64,000 nucleotides of DNA from Mycobacterium decipiens (GCF_963853665.1 NZ_OY970459.1:1984001-2048000); one strand, 5' to 3'; shown: positions 48,063-58,388, counted from the stretch's first letter. The notes: a model not told the origin generated them from the letters alone. Numbers and translations: made by a program.

Positions 48063-49133
48063 TTATGCCACCTGGGGGCCCGGCGGCATGCCGATCGGGG
48101 CGGCCGGCTGGGTTGCCGCAACGACTTGGCCGCCCGACAGCTTCCGGTAGGTGTAAACGTGAATGAGTGCGGCGACCGGAACGCCGACCAGCATGCCGAC
48201 CAAGCACAGCAATTCGCCGACGAGTACCGCCGCGTATTGCGCGAGCCACGACAGCACACTGCCACCGATGTTGGACCTGACCGTCGCGATACTGGCCTTC
48301 ACGGAGTCGATCGGCGACGTGGATCGGTCGACGGCAAAGGCGATGGCGAACTGTGCGACGAAGCCAAAGATTAGGCCGGGGATGACGCACAACAGGGCGC
48401 CGATGAAGGTGAGAACGACGATCAGCAGTCCGGTGACGAGCACCAAGCCCAGATTGCGCGGCTTGAAGAACGATCCGATGGTCACCGGTTTTCCGTCGGC
48501 GATGTCAAGGCAGCCCGTCAGAATTCCGGCTTGCATGTAGAGCGCCACGACGAACAGGGCGATGTAGCCGAAAAACATCACGATGCCCGCAGCCGGGGTC
48601 ATCGATATGTTCACCGATTCGCCAGAGACGCCGTAGGCGTCGGTGTAGGAGGTGGTCGTATGGTCCGACAGGACGATAACGAGCCCTATCATCGCGCCGA
48701 TGAGCGCGGCCAGCACCACGGCGTATGCCAGCACCGGGACGATGAGCGTTACGGCGTTCTGCGTGAACCTGTTCCATGACCAACTGATCGCGTCGCCCAC
48801 GTTGAAACCCGACGTTTGCTGACCGCCGAAGCCGGGTGGGGGCGGGTAACCGGGTGGGGGCGGGTAACCGGGCGGGGGCGGGTAACCGGGCGGTGGGCCC
48901 GGTGGCGGGCCATAGCCGGGGGGCGGCGGTGGTGCGGTGTAGCCCGGGGGCGCGTAGCCGCCGGGTGGTGGTCCATAGCCGGGCGGTGGCGGCGGCGTGC
49001 CGTAACCCGGTGGTGGGGGCGGCGTGCCGTAACCGGGGGGCGGGGGAGGCGTGCTAGGACCGGGAGGCGGCGGGTAGCCGGGAGAACCCTGGGGGTCGGC
49101 TGGATTGCCTGGATGTTCTGGTGGCTGGCTCAT
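48063..49133 (-). CDS. Proline/glycine-rich N-terminal membrane protein
   Basis: 356 residues. The first 105 or so are PPPPGY-type repeats (GTPPPPPGY, GYPPPPGYPPPP), then FNVGDAISWSWNRF and five or six helices in about 125-335, with LPAAPIGMPPGPQ-like ending. The ATG at 49131-49133 has AGGA six bases before it; the longer upstream frame is arginine-rich. The repeat region varies in length between species; H37Rv's copy (Rv2560) is about 325 residues. Function unknown. Proline-rich tails like this are common in mycobacterial cell-envelope proteins. Confidence 0.88.
   Translation of the reverse strand: MSQPPEHPGNPADPQGSPGYPPPPGPSTPPPPPGYGTPPPPPGYGTPPPPPGYGPPPGGYAPPGYTAPPPPPGYGPPPGPPPGYPPPPGYPPPPGYPPPPGFGGQQTSGFNVGDAISWSWNRFTQNAVTLIVPVLAYAVVLAALIGAMIGLVIVLSDHTTTSYTDAYGVSGESVNISMTPAAGIVMFFGYIALFVVALYMQAGILTGCLDIADGKPVTIGSFFKPRNLGLVLVTGLLIVVLTFIGALLCVIPGLIFGFVAQFAIAFAVDRSTSPIDSVKASIATVRSNIGGSVLSWLAQYAAVLVGELLCLVGMLVGVPVAALIHVYTYRKLSGGQVVAATQPAAPIGMPPGPQVA
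48832..48885 (-). repeat. Three 18-bp tandem repeats encoding GYPPPP
   Basis: Plus-strand units CCGGG(T/C)GGGGGCGGGTAA at 48832, 48850 and 48868; the first two are identical. Read on the minus strand they encode Tyr-Pro-Pro-Pro-Pro-Gly. A partial fourth copy follows. They are in frame and may vary in number. Confidence 0.85.
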
Positions 49134-49180
49134 CGCTGTCCTAATCGCTTCGTAGTTCGCTCTTATCGGTGGTACGCGCG

Positions 49181-49206
49181 CGGAACTTAGCCAACCGGAA
49201 CTTAGC
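49181..49206. repeat. Direct repeat in the rarA / membrane-protein divergent gap
   Basis: CGGAACTTAGC occurs at 49181-49191 and again at 49196-49206, a 15-base period, in the 155-base region between the divergent genes. It may be an operator with two half-sites. Confidence 0.45.
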
Positions 49207-49288
49207 AAATATGTGCTGAAGGCGCGCGGATTGTGCGCGGGGCGTCTTCGGCGAACATGCGTGTCGGACCTTGTCGGGTGGGCATGGT

Positions 49289-50653
49289 ATGTCTGAAGCC
49301 GTGTCCGACGGTCTGTTTGACCTGCCCGGCGCGCCGATGACGTCCGACCATGGCCTGGGCGTGTCGGCGGGGGCACCGTTGGCGGTGCGGATGCGTCCCG
49401 CATCGCTGGACGAAGTAGTCGGCCAGGACCACTTGCTGGCACCCGGTTCGCCGTTGCGCCGCCTGGTCGAAGGCTCCGGGGTGGCCTCCGCCATCCTCTA
49501 TGGCCCCCCGGGGAGCGGCAAGACCACGCTGGCGGCGCTGATCTCGCAGGCGACCGGCCGTCGGTTCGAGGCCCTGTCGGCGTTGTCGGCCGGTGTCAAG
49601 GAAGTGCGCGCGGTTATCGAGGTGGCCCGGCGGGCACTCCTGAACGGCGAGCAGACGGTGCTGTTCATCGACGAGGTGCATCGGTTTTCCAAGACCCAGC
49701 AAGACGCCCTGCTGTCGGCGGTGGAGAACCGGGTGGTGCTGCTGGTGGCGGCGACCACCGAGAACCCGTCGTTTTCGGTGGTGGCCCCGCTGCTGTCGCG
49801 ATCGCTGATCCTGCAGCTGCGGCCACTGACGGCCGACGACATCCGCACGGTGGTGCAACGCGCGATCGATGACCCCCGCGGTCTCGGCGGGAAAGTTGCG
49901 GTAGGGCCCGAGGCCGTCGACCTGCTGGTGCAACTGGCGGCCGGCGACGCCCGGCGCGCCCTGACCGCGCTGGAAGTAGCGGCCGAGGCCGCCCAAGCGG
50001 CCAGCGAGCTGGTCAGCGTGCAGACCATCGCGCAGTCCCTGGACAAGGCCGCAGTCCGCTACGACCGTGACGGTGACCAGCACTATGACGTCGTCAGTGC
50101 CTTCATCAAGTCGGTGCGTGGTTCCGATGTCGACGCCGCGCTGCATTATCTGGCCCGCATGCTGGTCGCCGGGGAGGACCCCCGCTTCATCGCGCGCCGC
50201 CTGATGATCCTGGCCAGCGAGGACATCGGCCTGGCCGACCCGACCGCGCTGCAGGTGGCGGTCGCCGCCGCGCAGACGGTGGCGCTGATCGGCATGCCCG
50301 AGGCTCAGTTGACACTGGCCCATGCCACCGTCCACCTCGCCACCGCGCCGAAGTCGAACGCCGTCACTACCGCCCTGGCCGCGGCGATGGACGACATCAG
50401 GGCCGGCAAGGCCGGTCTGGTGCCGGCTCATCTGCGCGACGGGCACTACTCCGGTGCCGCAGCGCTGGGCAACGCGCAGGGCTACAAGTACTCCCACGAC
50501 GACCCGGATGGCGTTGTGGCCCAACAGTATCCGCCCGATGAGCTGGTGGACGTGGACTACTACCGGCCCACCGGTCGCGGCGGCGAACGCGATATCGCTG
50601 GCCGGCTGGATCGGTTGCGGGCGATCATCCGCAGGAAACGGGAACGCCCATGA
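49289..50653 (+). CDS. rarA: Replication-associated recombination ATPase RarA (MgsA)
   Basis: AAA+ clamp-loader-like ATPase that acts at stalled replication forks. 454 residues: an N-terminal [17 protein letters not shown], Walker A in [15 protein letters not shown], Walker B in [19 protein letters not shown], a sensor in [11 protein letters not shown], and a C-terminal tetramer domain with [16 protein letters not shown] and [21 protein letters not shown]. Starts are possible at ATG 49271, ATG 49289 or GTG 49301; I use 49289 because it lies nearest the recalled length of Rv2559c (452). Confidence 0.94.
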   Translation: MSEAVSDGLFDLPGAPMTSDHGLGVSAGAPLAVRMRPASLDEVVGQDHLLAPGSPLRRLVEGSGVASAILYGPPGSGKTTLAALISQATGRRFEALSALSAGVKEVRAVIEVARRALLNGEQTVLFIDEVHRFSKTQQDALLSAVENRVVLLVAATTENPSFSVVAPLLSRSLILQLRPLTADDIRTVVQRAIDDPRGLGGKVAVGPEAVDLLVQLAAGDARRALTALEVAAEAAQAASELVSVQTIAQSLDKAAVRYDRDGDQHYDVVSAFIKSVRGSDVDAALHYLARMLVAGEDPRFIARRLMILASEDIGLADPTALQVAVAAAQTVALIGMPEAQLTLAHATVHLATAPKSNAVTTALAAAMDDIRAGKAGLVPAHLRDGHYSGAAALGNAQGYKYSHDDPDGVVAQQYPPDELVDVDYYRPTGRGGERDIAGRLDRLRAIIRRKRERP

Positions 50654-50701
50654 CACCGAGCGCGGGCCTAGCCGCGTACCTAACCTCTCAGGTCAGTACA
50701 T

Positions 50702-51325
50702 CTAGGCCAGCTCGGGCACCCGCAGGTGGGCGATCGCCAGTTCGAATTCGGCCACGTCGAGCACCTCGGCGCCCAAATCCCGGACCCGCCTACTGCGCAG
50801 TTCGGTCGCCCGGTCACGGTTTCGGGCCATGGCGTCCATGCTGTCGAACGTGGAACACGACACCGCGCGCCGGCATGCGGGGTGGTCCACCATCAGGCTG
50901 GCGCTGCAGAAGCCGTCGAGATTCTCCAGCTCGGGCAGCACGTGCGTCCGGTAGAACTCCAGCGACCGCTCGACCTGATCCGGCACCACTTTGAGCCAGG
51001 TGGCGCGCACGCACGCCCCTTCATGCGACCGGTGGTCGCGGTGCATCAAGGCGATGTCCCATTCCTCGACTTTTGCGCTACCGGAGAACATCAGCGCGGC
51101 GCGGTCGCGAATGGGCGCCACCTGCCCGGCGCTGGCCCGCATCGCCTCAAGGGTGTCCCAGGAGCTGGTCGCGATGCATCTGCCGGACTGGCGGTCGACT
51201 AGCAGCGACACTCCGACACACCCGTGGATCTCTCGCAAGGCGGGCATGACGACATCGCGAACATGCGCAATGCCAATGTCGACCGACAAAGGTTGCGCCT
51301 CGATGGTGGTTGAGCGTGCGTACAC
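50702..51325 (-). CDS. Starvation-associated protein, Rv2557/Rv2558 family (copy 1)
   Basis: 207 residues. The protein seems to be two similar halves: [38 protein letters not shown] (about 17-54) and [29 protein letters not shown] plus AVSCSTFDS (about 120-160). Each looks like an antibiotic-biosynthesis-monooxygenase-type alpha/beta barrel, but no activity is known. The GTG at 51323-51325 follows GGGAGGGG by six bases; H37Rv annotations start further upstream. It lies in tandem with a close paralogue. In M. tuberculosis the pair is reported as starvation-induced. Confidence 0.88.
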   Translation of the reverse strand: MYARSTTIEAQPLSVDIGIAHVRDVVMPALREIHGCVGVSLLVDRQSGRCIATSSWDTLEAMRASAGQVAPIRDRAALMFSGSAKVEEWDIALMHRDHRSHEGACVRATWLKVVPDQVERSLEFYRTHVLPELENLDGFCSASLMVDHPACRRAVSCSTFDSMDAMARNRDRATELRSRRVRDLGAEVLDVAEFELAIAHLRVPELA

Positions 51326-51677
51326 GATCGACCCCTCCCGTGTCGGGGCAGCGCCCCGGTGGCGCCACCGGTCCCACCCATTACCTTCCTCCAACCGATT
51401 GGGCGTGGCAATGCTTGTCCGGGGCTTGTCCTGGGGTGGGTGTGCAACCGCAGCCGGCGTCGGTTGATAGCTGCCGGTGCCGTTTCGGCGGTCGCGGCGG
51501 GCACGATCCCCGTCGATGTCGCGGCGCAGGCAGTCGATCAGCAAGTGGTGGTATTTGCGCGCGCCGACGGCAACCCGGTTGTTGGTCGGTGACCTGCTGT
51601 TTGCTGGGTGTCGGCGCCGACTCCGGGGAGTGAGCGCAGGGCCCGACGGTCGGCCGCTACTGCCGCCGCAATCTCGA
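51326..51677. other. Gap between the two tandem paralogues
   Basis: 352 bases. The right-hand 120 or so form the leader of copy 1, with its palindrome. The rest holds a plus-strand frame of 50 codons (51440-51592) with a signal-like start, listed in the findings, and nothing else that I can identify. Confidence 0.6.
51356..51371. promoter_or_regulatory. 16-base perfect palindrome in the leader of copy 1
   Basis: CCGGTGGCGCCACCGG, 31 bases before the GTG. The same 16 bases occur in the leader of copy 2 at nearly the same distance. On the transcript it would form a strong stem. Confidence 0.65.
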
Positions 51678-52298
51678 TCAGACCAGCTCGGGCACTCTCA
51701 GGTGGGCGAGCGCCAGCTCGAATTGGCATTCGTCGAGTTCCTCGGCATTCGCCTCCGGCATGGACGTGGCTTTGAGGGCGGTTATCTGGTCTCTGCTGCG
51801 TTCCATCGCGTCAAGGCTGTCGAACGTCGTGGAGGAGACAGCTCGTCCGGATGCGCGGTCGACCATCAGGCTGGCACTGCAGAACCCGTCGAGGCCCTCG
51901 AGCTGGGGCAGCACGGACGACCTGTAGTACTCGATGCCTTGGTCAACTTCATCCGGCGGCACCTTGACCCAGGTCGCCAGCACACACGCACCTCCGGCCG
52001 AGCGGTGGTCGCGATGCATTGCCGCGATCTCCCACTCTTCGACGTTTGCCGTGCCCCCGAACATCTCCGCTGCCCGATCACGGATCGGCGTTATCCGTTC
52101 CACGCTGGCGCGCCTGGCGTCCTCGGTCTCCCAAGCGGTGGTAGCGATGCACCGGCCAGACTGCCGGTCGACTAGCAGGGATACGCCAATACATCCATCT
52201 ATATCCTGAAGCGCGGGCATAACCTCATCGCGAACATGCGCAATTCCGGCGTCGATGGACGAGGGTTGCGCCTGCACAGTGGTAGAGCGTGCGTACAC
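51678..52298 (-). CDS. Starvation-associated protein, Rv2557/Rv2558 family (copy 2)
   Basis: 206 residues, about two-thirds identical by eye to the neighbour. Both begin MVYARSTT and share IAHVRDxVMPAL, [19 protein letters not shown], IRDRAAxMFxGxAx[21 protein letters not shown] and the C-terminal [13 protein letters not shown]. Two similar halves are again visible. The GTG at 52296-52298 follows GAGGGG. Function unknown; the pair is an ancient tandem duplication since H37Rv has both (Rv2557, Rv2558). Confidence 0.88.
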   Translation of the reverse strand: MYARSTTVQAQPSSIDAGIAHVRDEVMPALQDIDGCIGVSLLVDRQSGRCIATTAWETEDARRASVERITPIRDRAAEMFGGTANVEEWEIAAMHRDHRSAGGACVLATWVKVPPDEVDQGIEYYRSSVLPQLEGLDGFCSASLMVDRASGRAVSSTTFDSLDAMERSRDQITALKATSMPEANAEELDECQFELALAHLRVPELV

Positions 52299-52334
52299 GA
52301 TCCACCCCTCTTTCCTTTGGTAAGGGGCGGCGCC

Positions 52335-52350
52335 CCGGTGGCGCCACCGG
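52335..52350. promoter_or_regulatory. 16-base perfect palindrome in the leader of copy 2
   Basis: CCGGTGGCGCCACCGG, identical to that of copy 1 and inside a longer matching block (GGAGGAAAGTATT...GGGGCG). It lies 37 bases before the GTG. Confidence 0.65.
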
Positions 52351-52460
52351 TCCCACCGAATACTTTCCTCCGGCCGACTGAGCGTGGCAATGCTTTTGGG
52401 GCGTCTCTGCTGGGCATGCAACGGATTGGCGGGTCCATAGCAAGCCGTGTGCCGCCCCCG

Positions 52461-52466
52461 TAGGCT
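52461..52466 (+). promoter_or_regulatory. -10 box for leaderless yjbQ-type transcript
   Basis: TAGGCT, six bases, then GTG at 52473. The spacing fits transcription starting at the start codon. Confidence 0.6.
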
Positions 52467-52472
52467 GGATGA

Positions 52473-52886
52473 GTGAATACCGATGTGCTGGATGTGGACA
52501 CCGCGCGGCGCCGCATCGTGAATCTCACCGATGCGGTGCGCGCGTTCTGCGCAGCACATGGCAATGGTCATGCTGATGGCTTGTGCAATGTGTTCGTTCC
52601 GCATGCCACGGCGGGAGTTGCGATTATCGAAAGCGGCGCCGGTTCCGACGACGACCTCGTGGATACGCTGGAGCGGTTGTTGCCGCGCGACGACCGCTAC
52701 CGGCACGCGCACGGGTCCTACGGTCACGGTGCCGACCACTTGTTGCCCGCTCTGGTCGCGCCGTCGGTGACGGTGCCGGTCTCCGATGGCCAGCCGCTGC
52801 TGGGCATCTGGCAAAGCATCGTTCTGGTCGACCTCAACCGGGACAATCCGCGGCGGTCGGTGCGTTTGAGCTTCCTGGCAGGTTGA
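52473..52886 (+). CDS. YjbQ family (UPF0047) protein
   Basis: 137 residues. Family marks are [20 protein letters not shown] (about 36-55), the [18 protein letters not shown] histidine cluster (about 78-95) and [27 protein letters not shown] at the end. Members bind a metal through these histidines and can have weak thiamine phosphate synthase activity, but the physiological role is unknown. Leaderless start likely. Ortholog of Rv2556c. Confidence 0.92.
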   Translation: MNTDVLDVDTARRRIVNLTDAVRAFCAAHGNGHADGLCNVFVPHATAGVAIIESGAGSDDDLVDTLERLLPRDDRYRHAHGSYGHGADHLLPALVAPSVTVPVSDGQPLLGIWQSIVLVDLNRDNPRRSVRLSFLAG

Positions 52887-52961
52887 TGGAGGGTGAGCGC
52901 AAGGCCGGTAGTCTTCTCGGTCGAAATGCGTCTTTGGACAGTCATCTAATAGCCCGGCGAA

Positions 52962-52967
52962 TAGGCT
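52962..52967 (+). promoter_or_regulatory. Candidate -10 box for alaS
   Basis: TAGGCT (TANNNT), leaving a leader of about 49 bases with GGCGGGAG and AAGGAAG stretches. The 136-base gap to the yjbQ-type gene shows no other feature. Confidence 0.4.
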
Positions 52968-53022
52968 GGGAATTGACCTCAGGCAAGCAGCGCCACGCCG
53001 GCGGGAGTAAGGAAGAAGCAGA

Positions 53023-55734
53023 GTGCAAACACACGAGATCAGGAAGCGGTTCCTTGATCATTTCGTGAAGGCGGGCCACGCCGAGGTGCCCAGCGCCTCG
53101 GTGATCCTCGACGACCCCAACCTGTTGTTCGTCAACGCCGGGATGGTTCAGTTCGTGCCCTACTTTCTCGGCGCGCGCACTCCGCCGTACCCAACGGCCA
53201 CCAGCATCCAGAAGTGCATCCGCACTCCGGATATCGACGAGGTGGGGATCACTACCCGGCACAACACGTTCTTTGCGATGGCCGGCAATTTCTCGTTCGG
53301 CGACTATTTCAAGCGCGGGGCCATTGAACTGGCCTGGGCACTGCTGACCAACAGCCTCGCCGACGGCGGATACGGCCTGGACCCGGAAAGAATTTGGACG
53401 ACAGTCTATTTCGACGACGACGAAGCCGTCCGGCTATGGCAGGAGGTCGCCGGGCTGCCGGCGGAGCGGATCCAGCGCCGCGGCATGGCCGACAACTACT
53501 GGTCGATGGGAATTCCCGGACCGTGCGGCCCGTCATCGGAGATCTACTACGACCGCGGGCCGGACTTCGGTTCCGAAGGCGGCCCCATCGTCAGTGAGGA
53601 TCGCTACCTCGAGATCTGGAACCTCGTGTTCATGCAGAACGAGCGGGGCGAGGGAACAACCAAAGAGGACTACGAGATTCTCGGACCGTTGCCTCGCAAG
53701 AACATCGACACCGGCATGGGTGTCGAGCGGGTTGCGCTCGTCCTGCAAGACGTGCACAACGTCTACGAGACCGACCTGCTGCGGCCGGTTATCGACTTGG
53801 TCGCCGCGCGCGCACCCCGCGGCTACGATGTCGGCGACCACGCGGACGACGTGCGGTATCGCATCATCGCCGACCACAGCCGCACCGCTGCGATCCTGAT
53901 CGGTGACGGCGTCAGCCCCGGCAACGACGGCCGCGGTTATGTGCTGCGCCGACTGCTGCGCCGGGTGATCCGCTCCGCCAAGCTGCTGGGCATCGGCACG
54001 GGAATCGTCGGTGATCTGATGGCCACGGTGCGCGACGCGATGGGACCGTCATATCCTGAACTCGTCGCCGACTTTGAGCGGATCAACCGCATCGCGGTCG
54101 CGGAGGAGACGGCGTTCAATCGCACGCTGGCATCGGGGTCCCGACTGTTCGAGGAGGTGGCCAGCTCTACCAAGAAGTCCGGCGCCACCGTGCTGTCTGG
54201 GTCGGACGCTTTCACCTTGCATGACACCTACGGGTTCCCGATCGAGCTCACGCTGGAGATGGCGGCGGAGACCGGCCTGCAAGTCGACGAAATCGGGTTC
54301 CGCGAGCTGATGGCCGAGCAGCGGCGTCGCGCCAAAGCCGATGCCGCGCTGCGCAAGCACGCGCATGCCGACCTGACCGCTTTCCGCGAGCTGGTCGACG
54401 CCGGCCCCACCGAGTTCACCGGATTCGACGAGTTGCGTTCCCAGGCCCGGATTTTGGGCATCTTCGTTGACGGCAAGCGGGTTCCGGTGGTGGCGCACGG
54501 TACCGATGGGGCGGGTCGAGTCGAACTCGTGCTCGATCGCACTCCGCTCTACGCCGAGTCGGGTGGGCAGATCGCCGATGAGGGCACCATCAGCGGAACC
54601 GGCCCCAGCGAAGCCGCCCGGGCCGCGGTCACCGACGTGCAGAAGATCGCCAAAACGCTTTGGGTGCACCGAATCAACGTGGAATCCGGGGAATTCGTCG
54701 AGGGCGACACCGTCATCGCGGCGGCGGACCCCGGATGGCGCCGGGGTGCCACCCAAGGCCACTCGGGTACTCACATAGTGCACGCCGCGCTGCGACAAGT
54801 GCTGGGGCCCAACGCGGTTCAGGCCGGATCGCTGAACCGGCCAGGATACTTGCGGTTCGACTTCAACTGGCAGGGCCCGTTGACCGAAGACCAGCGCACC
54901 CAGATTGAGGAGGTCACCAACGAGGCGGTGCAAGCCGACTTCGAAGTGCACACGTTCACCGAACAGCTCGACAAGGCAAAGGCGATGGGCGCCGTCGCAC
55001 TGTTCGGCGAGAGCTATCCCGACCACGTGCGGGTGGTGGAGATGGGCGGACCGTTCTCGCTGGAGCTGTGTGGGGGTACCCACGTGCGCAACACGGCGCA
55101 GATCGGTCCCGTGACGATCCTGGGCGAATCGTCTATCGGCTCCGGGGTGCGCCGGGTGGAGGCCTACGTCGGGCTGGACTCCTTCCGTCACCTGGCCAAG
55201 GAGCGTGCGCTGATGGCCGGGCTGGCCTCGTCGCTGAAAGTGCCGTCCGAAGAGGTGCCCGCCCGGGTCGCCAATCTGGTGGAGCGGCTCAAGGCTGCGG
55301 AGAAGGAACTGGAACGAGCCCGGCAGGCCAGCGCCCGGGCCGCCGCGACCAACGCTGCCGCCGGGGCCGAGCGGATCGGTAACGTCCGTGTGGTGGCGCA
55401 GCGCATGTCCGGCGGGATGACCGCGGCGGACCTGCGGTCTCTGGTCGGCGACATCCGCGGCAAGCTAGGCAGCGATCCCGCGGTGGTGGCGCTGATTGCG
55501 GTGACTTCTGGGGGCGATAGCCAAACCGTGCCGTATGCGGTCGCCGCCAATCCCGCCGCCCAGGACCTCGGGATCCGGGCCAACGACCTGGTCAAACAGC
55601 TCGCCATGGCGGTCGAGGGCCGGGGCGGCGGTAAGGCCGACCTGGCCCAGGGCTCGGGAAAGAATCCGACCGGTATCGACGCCGCGCTGGATGCGGTCCG
55701 CTCCGAGATCGCCGCGATAGCGCGGGTCGGCTGA
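53023..55734 (+). CDS. alaS: Alanyl-tRNA synthetase AlaS
   Basis: Charges tRNA-Ala and clears mischarged Ser/Gly. The 903 residues are full length: a class II core (about 1-450) with [33 protein letters not shown] and [15 protein letters not shown]; an editing domain (about 560-720) with zinc-site HxxxH in [12 protein letters not shown] and CGGTHV; and a C-terminal coiled coil and C-Ala domain. The GTG follows AAGGAAG. The next gene starts right at its stop. Ortholog of Rv2555c. Confidence 0.97.
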   Translation: MQTHEIRKRFLDHFVKAGHAEVPSASVILDDPNLLFVNAGMVQFVPYFLGARTPPYPTATSIQKCIRTPDIDEVGITTRHNTFFAMAGNFSFGDYFKRGAIELAWALLTNSLADGGYGLDPERIWTTVYFDDDEAVRLWQEVAGLPAERIQRRGMADNYWSMGIPGPCGPSSEIYYDRGPDFGSEGGPIVSEDRYLEIWNLVFMQNERGEGTTKEDYEILGPLPRKNIDTGMGVERVALVLQDVHNVYETDLLRPVIDLVAARAPRGYDVGDHADDVRYRIIADHSRTAAILIGDGVSPGNDGRGYVLRRLLRRVIRSAKLLGIGTGIVGDLMATVRDAMGPSYPELVADFERINRIAVAEETAFNRTLASGSRLFEEVASSTKKSGATVLSGSDAFTLHDTYGFPIELTLEMAAETGLQVDEIGFRELMAEQRRRAKADAALRKHAHADLTAFRELVDAGPTEFTGFDELRSQARILGIFVDGKRVPVVAHGTDGAGRVELVLDRTPLYAESGGQIADEGTISGTGPSEAARAAVTDVQKIAKTLWVHRINVESGEFVEGDTVIAAADPGWRRGATQGHSGTHIVHAALRQVLGPNAVQAGSLNRPGYLRFDFNWQGPLTEDQRTQIEEVTNEAVQADFEVHTFTEQLDKAKAMGAVALFGESYPDHVRVVEMGGPFSLELCGGTHVRNTAQIGPVTILGESSIGSGVRRVEAYVGLDSFRHLAKERALMAGLASSLKVPSEEVPARVANLVERLKAAEKELERARQASARAAATNAAAGAERIGNVRVVAQRMSGGMTAADLRSLVGDIRGKLGSDPAVVALIAVTSGGDSQTVPYAVAANPAAQDLGIRANDLVKQLAMAVEGRGGGKADLAQGSGKNPTGIDAALDAVRSEIAAIARVG

Positions 55735-56259
55735 GTGGTCCCGGCACAACACCGCCCGCCTGGCCGGCCCGGCGAGCCAGAGCAGCACCCCGGACCCTTG
55801 CTAGATCGAGGCCGGCGCCTCGGCATCGATGTGGGCGCCGTGCGCATCGGCGTGGCTTCCAGCGACCCGGACGGTATCTTGGCCACCCCGGTGGAAACGG
55901 TGCGTCGTGACCGTTCCGGCAAGCACCTGCGCCGGCTGGCTAACCTGGTCGCCGAACTGGAGGTGGTCGAGGTGATCGTCGGACTGCCGCGGACGCTGGC
56001 CGACCGCATCGGTCCCTCGGCCCAAGACGCCATCGAACTGGCCGAGGCGCTGGCACGCCGTGTTTCTCCCACACCGGTGCGGCTTGCCGATGAGCGGCTC
56101 ACCACGGTCAGTGCGCAGCGATCGCTGCGGCAGGCCGGGGTGCGGGCCGCCGACCAGCGTGCGGTGATCGATCAGGCGGCCGCGGTGGCAATACTGCAGA
56201 GCTGGCTCGATGAACGCCGCGCCGCGATGGCCAGGACCAAAGATGGCTCCGATGTCTGA
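55735..56259 (+). CDS. ruvX: YqgF/RuvX-type RNase H-fold nuclease
   Basis: 174 residues with the RNase H-like start [19 protein letters not shown] (about 29-47), [18 protein letters not shown] (about 83-100), [14 protein letters not shown] and [16 protein letters not shown]. Family members help process the 5' end of 16S rRNA precursor or act as Holliday junction resolvases. The first 28 residues are extra and low-complexity. The GTG directly follows the alaS stop. The stop overlaps mltG by 8 bases. Ortholog of Rv2554c. Confidence 0.93.
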   Translation: MVPAQHRPPGRPGEPEQHPGPLLDRGRRLGIDVGAVRIGVASSDPDGILATPVETVRRDRSGKHLRRLANLVAELEVVEVIVGLPRTLADRIGPSAQDAIELAEALARRVSPTPVRLADERLTTVSAQRSLRQAGVRAADQRAVIDQAAAVAILQSWLDERRAAMARTKDGSDV

Positions 56260-57505
56260 CGGTGGCCACCGCCACCGTGCTCAGCCGGTGTCGGTCGGAC
56301 CGAACCGGCACCGCACGACCCGAGGCAACCGCGCCCAGCATCGACACGCCCACCGACTCCGGCGCCGCCGGCGCGCCGCCGGCGGAATCGCCCTGGTCGC
56401 GCTCGTGGCGGTGGCGGTGGCGGCTGTCGTGGTCGGTGCCAAGCTGTGGCATTCCGTGTGGGGCTCCGGTGACGACTACTCCGGTACCGGCAGGCGCGAC
56501 ATCGTGATCCAGGTCAAGGCCGGCGACTCGACCACGGCGGTGGGGGAGACGCTGCTCAAATACGGTGTGGTGGCCACCGTCCGGGCATTCGTCGATGCCG
56601 CGCACGGCAACGCCGCGATTTCCTCGATCCAACCCGGCTTTTATCGGGTGCGAACCGAGATCCCGGCGGCCGCCGCTGTCGCACGGCTCACCGATCCGAA
56701 CAATCGGGTGGGCAGGCTCGTCATCCCGGAAGGGCGGCAGCTCGACGACACCACCGACATGAAGACCAACGTGGTGAATCCGGGCATATTCTCCCTGATC
56801 TCCCGCGCCACCTGTGTCGATCTGGACGGTACTCAACGCTGCGTCTCGGTGGCCGACCTCCGCGCGGCGGCCGGCAAGAGCACGCCGGCGATGCTCTCGG
56901 TGCCACGCTGGGCGGTTCAGCCGGTGCTGGAGCTGGGCAATGACCATCGCCGGATCGAGGGCCTGATCGCACCGGGGACCTTCAACATTGATCCGTCGGC
57001 ATCGGCCGAAACCATCTTGGCGACCTTGATCAGCGCGGGCGCCGTGGAGTACATGAAATCCGGGTTGGTGGATACCGCAAAGTCGCTGAGCCTGTCGCCC
57101 TACGACATCCTGGTGGTGGCGTCGCTGGTGCAGCAGGAAGCCAACACCCAGGATTTCCCGAAGGTGGCGCGGGTCATCTACAACCGGCTGAATGAGCGCC
57201 GTTCCCTGGAGTTCGACTCGACCGTCAACTACCCGCTGGACCGCCGGGAGGTGGCGACCAGCGATGCCGACCGGGCCCAGCGCACGCCGTGGAACACCTA
57301 CGTGTCGGAAGGATTGCCGGCGACGGCGATCTGTTCGCCCGGCGTCGACGCGCTGCGTGCCGCCGAACATCCCGCGCCAGGTGACTGGCTGTACTTCGTC
57401 ACCATCGATGCTCAGGGCACGACGCTGTTCACCCGGGACTATCAACAACATCTGGCGAATATCGAGCTGGCTAAGCACAATGGTGTCCTCGACTCCGCGC
57501 GATGA
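56252..57505 (+). CDS. mltG: Endolytic murein transglycosylase MltG
   Basis: Cuts nascent glycan strands and limits their length. 417 residues: a basic, histidine-rich cytoplasmic N-terminus ([12 protein letters not shown]), one helix (about 42-65), a LysM-like part ([25 protein letters not shown]) and the YceG core with [26 protein letters not shown] and the catalytic glutamate of [23 protein letters not shown] (about 290-312). I chose the ATG at 56252, which equals the recalled Rv2553c length. It overlaps ruvX. Confidence 0.94.
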   Translation: MSDGGHRHRAQPVSVGPNRHRTTRGNRAQHRHAHRLRRRRRAAGGIALVALVAVAVAAVVVGAKLWHSVWGSGDDYSGTGRRDIVIQVKAGDSTTAVGETLLKYGVVATVRAFVDAAHGNAAISSIQPGFYRVRTEIPAAAAVARLTDPNNRVGRLVIPEGRQLDDTTDMKTNVVNPGIFSLISRATCVDLDGTQRCVSVADLRAAAGKSTPAMLSVPRWAVQPVLELGNDHRRIEGLIAPGTFNIDPSASAETILATLISAGAVEYMKSGLVDTAKSLSLSPYDILVVASLVQQEANTQDFPKVARVIYNRLNERRSLEFDSTVNYPLDRREVATSDADRAQRTPWNTYVSEGLPATAICSPGVDALRAAEHPAPGDWLYFVTIDAQGTTLFTRDYQQHLANIELAKHNGVLDSAR

Positions 57506-58388
57506 GCGTAGCCGCGCGCAGCGCGGCGGCGAAGAACGCAATCAGGCCGCGTGCGCTAGGCAGGCGCCCAACGGCGCCCCGAGAAGGGCCGCGGTGCTCG
57601 GCTCACCGATCGCGCATTCCCGATCGCCGCAACTGCACCTGGCCGCCTACCGCGCCCTGGGCCTGCACGACTGGACCTACGAACGCATCGAGTGCGGGGC
57701 GGATGCGTTGCCGGGCGTGGTCGGCGGGTTCGGGCCGGAGTGGGTCGGCGTCTCGGTGACCATGCCGGGCAAGTTCGCCGCGCTGCGGTTCGCCGACGAG
57801 CGCACCGCGCGCGCCGAGCAGGTGGGTTCGGCCAACACCCTGGTGCGTACGCCGCGTGGCTGGCGGGCCGACAACACCGACATCGACGGGGTCGCCGGGG
57901 CGCTCGGGCCACTATCCGGACCCGCAGCTGAACACGCGCTGGTGTGCGGGTCGGGGGGCACCGCGCCGGCGGCGGTCGTGGGGTTGGCCGAACTTGGCGT
58001 TACCGGCATCACCGTGGTGGCGCGCAATCCGGAAAAGGCGGCCCGCCTGGTGGAACTGGGAACTCGGGTCGGCCTGGCGGCCCGGTTCTGCGCCCTGGAC
58101 GACCCCGGGTTGGCCGACGAAGTCGCCGCCGCGCAGATCCTGGTCAGCACGATCCCAGTGGACGTGGCATCGCGCTACGCCGGGACTTTCGCCGCGATCC
58201 CGGTCCTGCTCGACGCCATCTACAACCCGTGGCCCACACCGCTGGCCGCGGCCGTGTCCGCCGCGGGTGGCCGGGTGGTCAGCGGCCTGCAGATGCTGCT
58301 GCATCAAGCGTTCGCGCAGGTGGAGCAATTCACCGGGTTGCCCGCCCCGCGAGAAGCGATGACTTGCGCGCTGGCGGCTTTGGACTAG
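57480..58388 (+). CDS. aroE: Shikimate dehydrogenase AroE
   Basis: Reduces 3-dehydroshikimate with NADPH. The protein core is complete: [33 protein letters not shown] (catalytic lysine), [40 protein letters not shown] (NADP loop) and [18 protein letters not shown]. The start is open: the in-frame ATG at 57480 gives 302 residues with a 35-residue polar extension overlapping mltG by 26 bases, while the GTG at 57594, behind AGAAGG, gives 264 but trims the first strand (PRRAAV), which matches Rv2552c (PKKAGV). Hence the longer form is listed. Confidence 0.88.
   Translation: MVSSTPRDERSRAQRGGEERNQAACARQAPNGAPRRAAVLGSPIAHSRSPQLHLAAYRALGLHDWTYERIECGADALPGVVGGFGPEWVGVSVTMPGKFAALRFADERTARAEQVGSANTLVRTPRGWRADNTDIDGVAGALGPLSGPAAEHALVCGSGGTAPAAVVGLAELGVTGITVVARNPEKAARLVELGTRVGLAARFCALDDPGLADEVAAAQILVSTIPVDVASRYAGTFAAIPVLLDAIYNPWPTPLAAAVSAAGGRVVSGLQMLLHQAFAQVEQFTGLPAPREAMTCALAALD
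57511..57527. other. GC-only hairpin in the mltG-aroE junction
   Basis: GCCGCGC-GCA-GCGCGGC: a 7-base perfect stem with a 3-base loop, six bases after the mltG stop, inside the part of aroE that has no counterpart in H37Rv. It may be an inserted short element or a transcription pause site. Confidence 0.45.

Noticed and set aside
48829-49080. CRISPR-like repeats in the proline-rich gene
   Set aside because: The 18-base units are contiguous, in frame and code for PPPPGY; there are no spacers.
53023-55734. Window-wide search by eye for tRNA, rRNA, integrase or transposase genes
   Set aside because: None found; tRNA synthetase genes are present but no tRNA cloverleaf or mobile-element ends were recognised.
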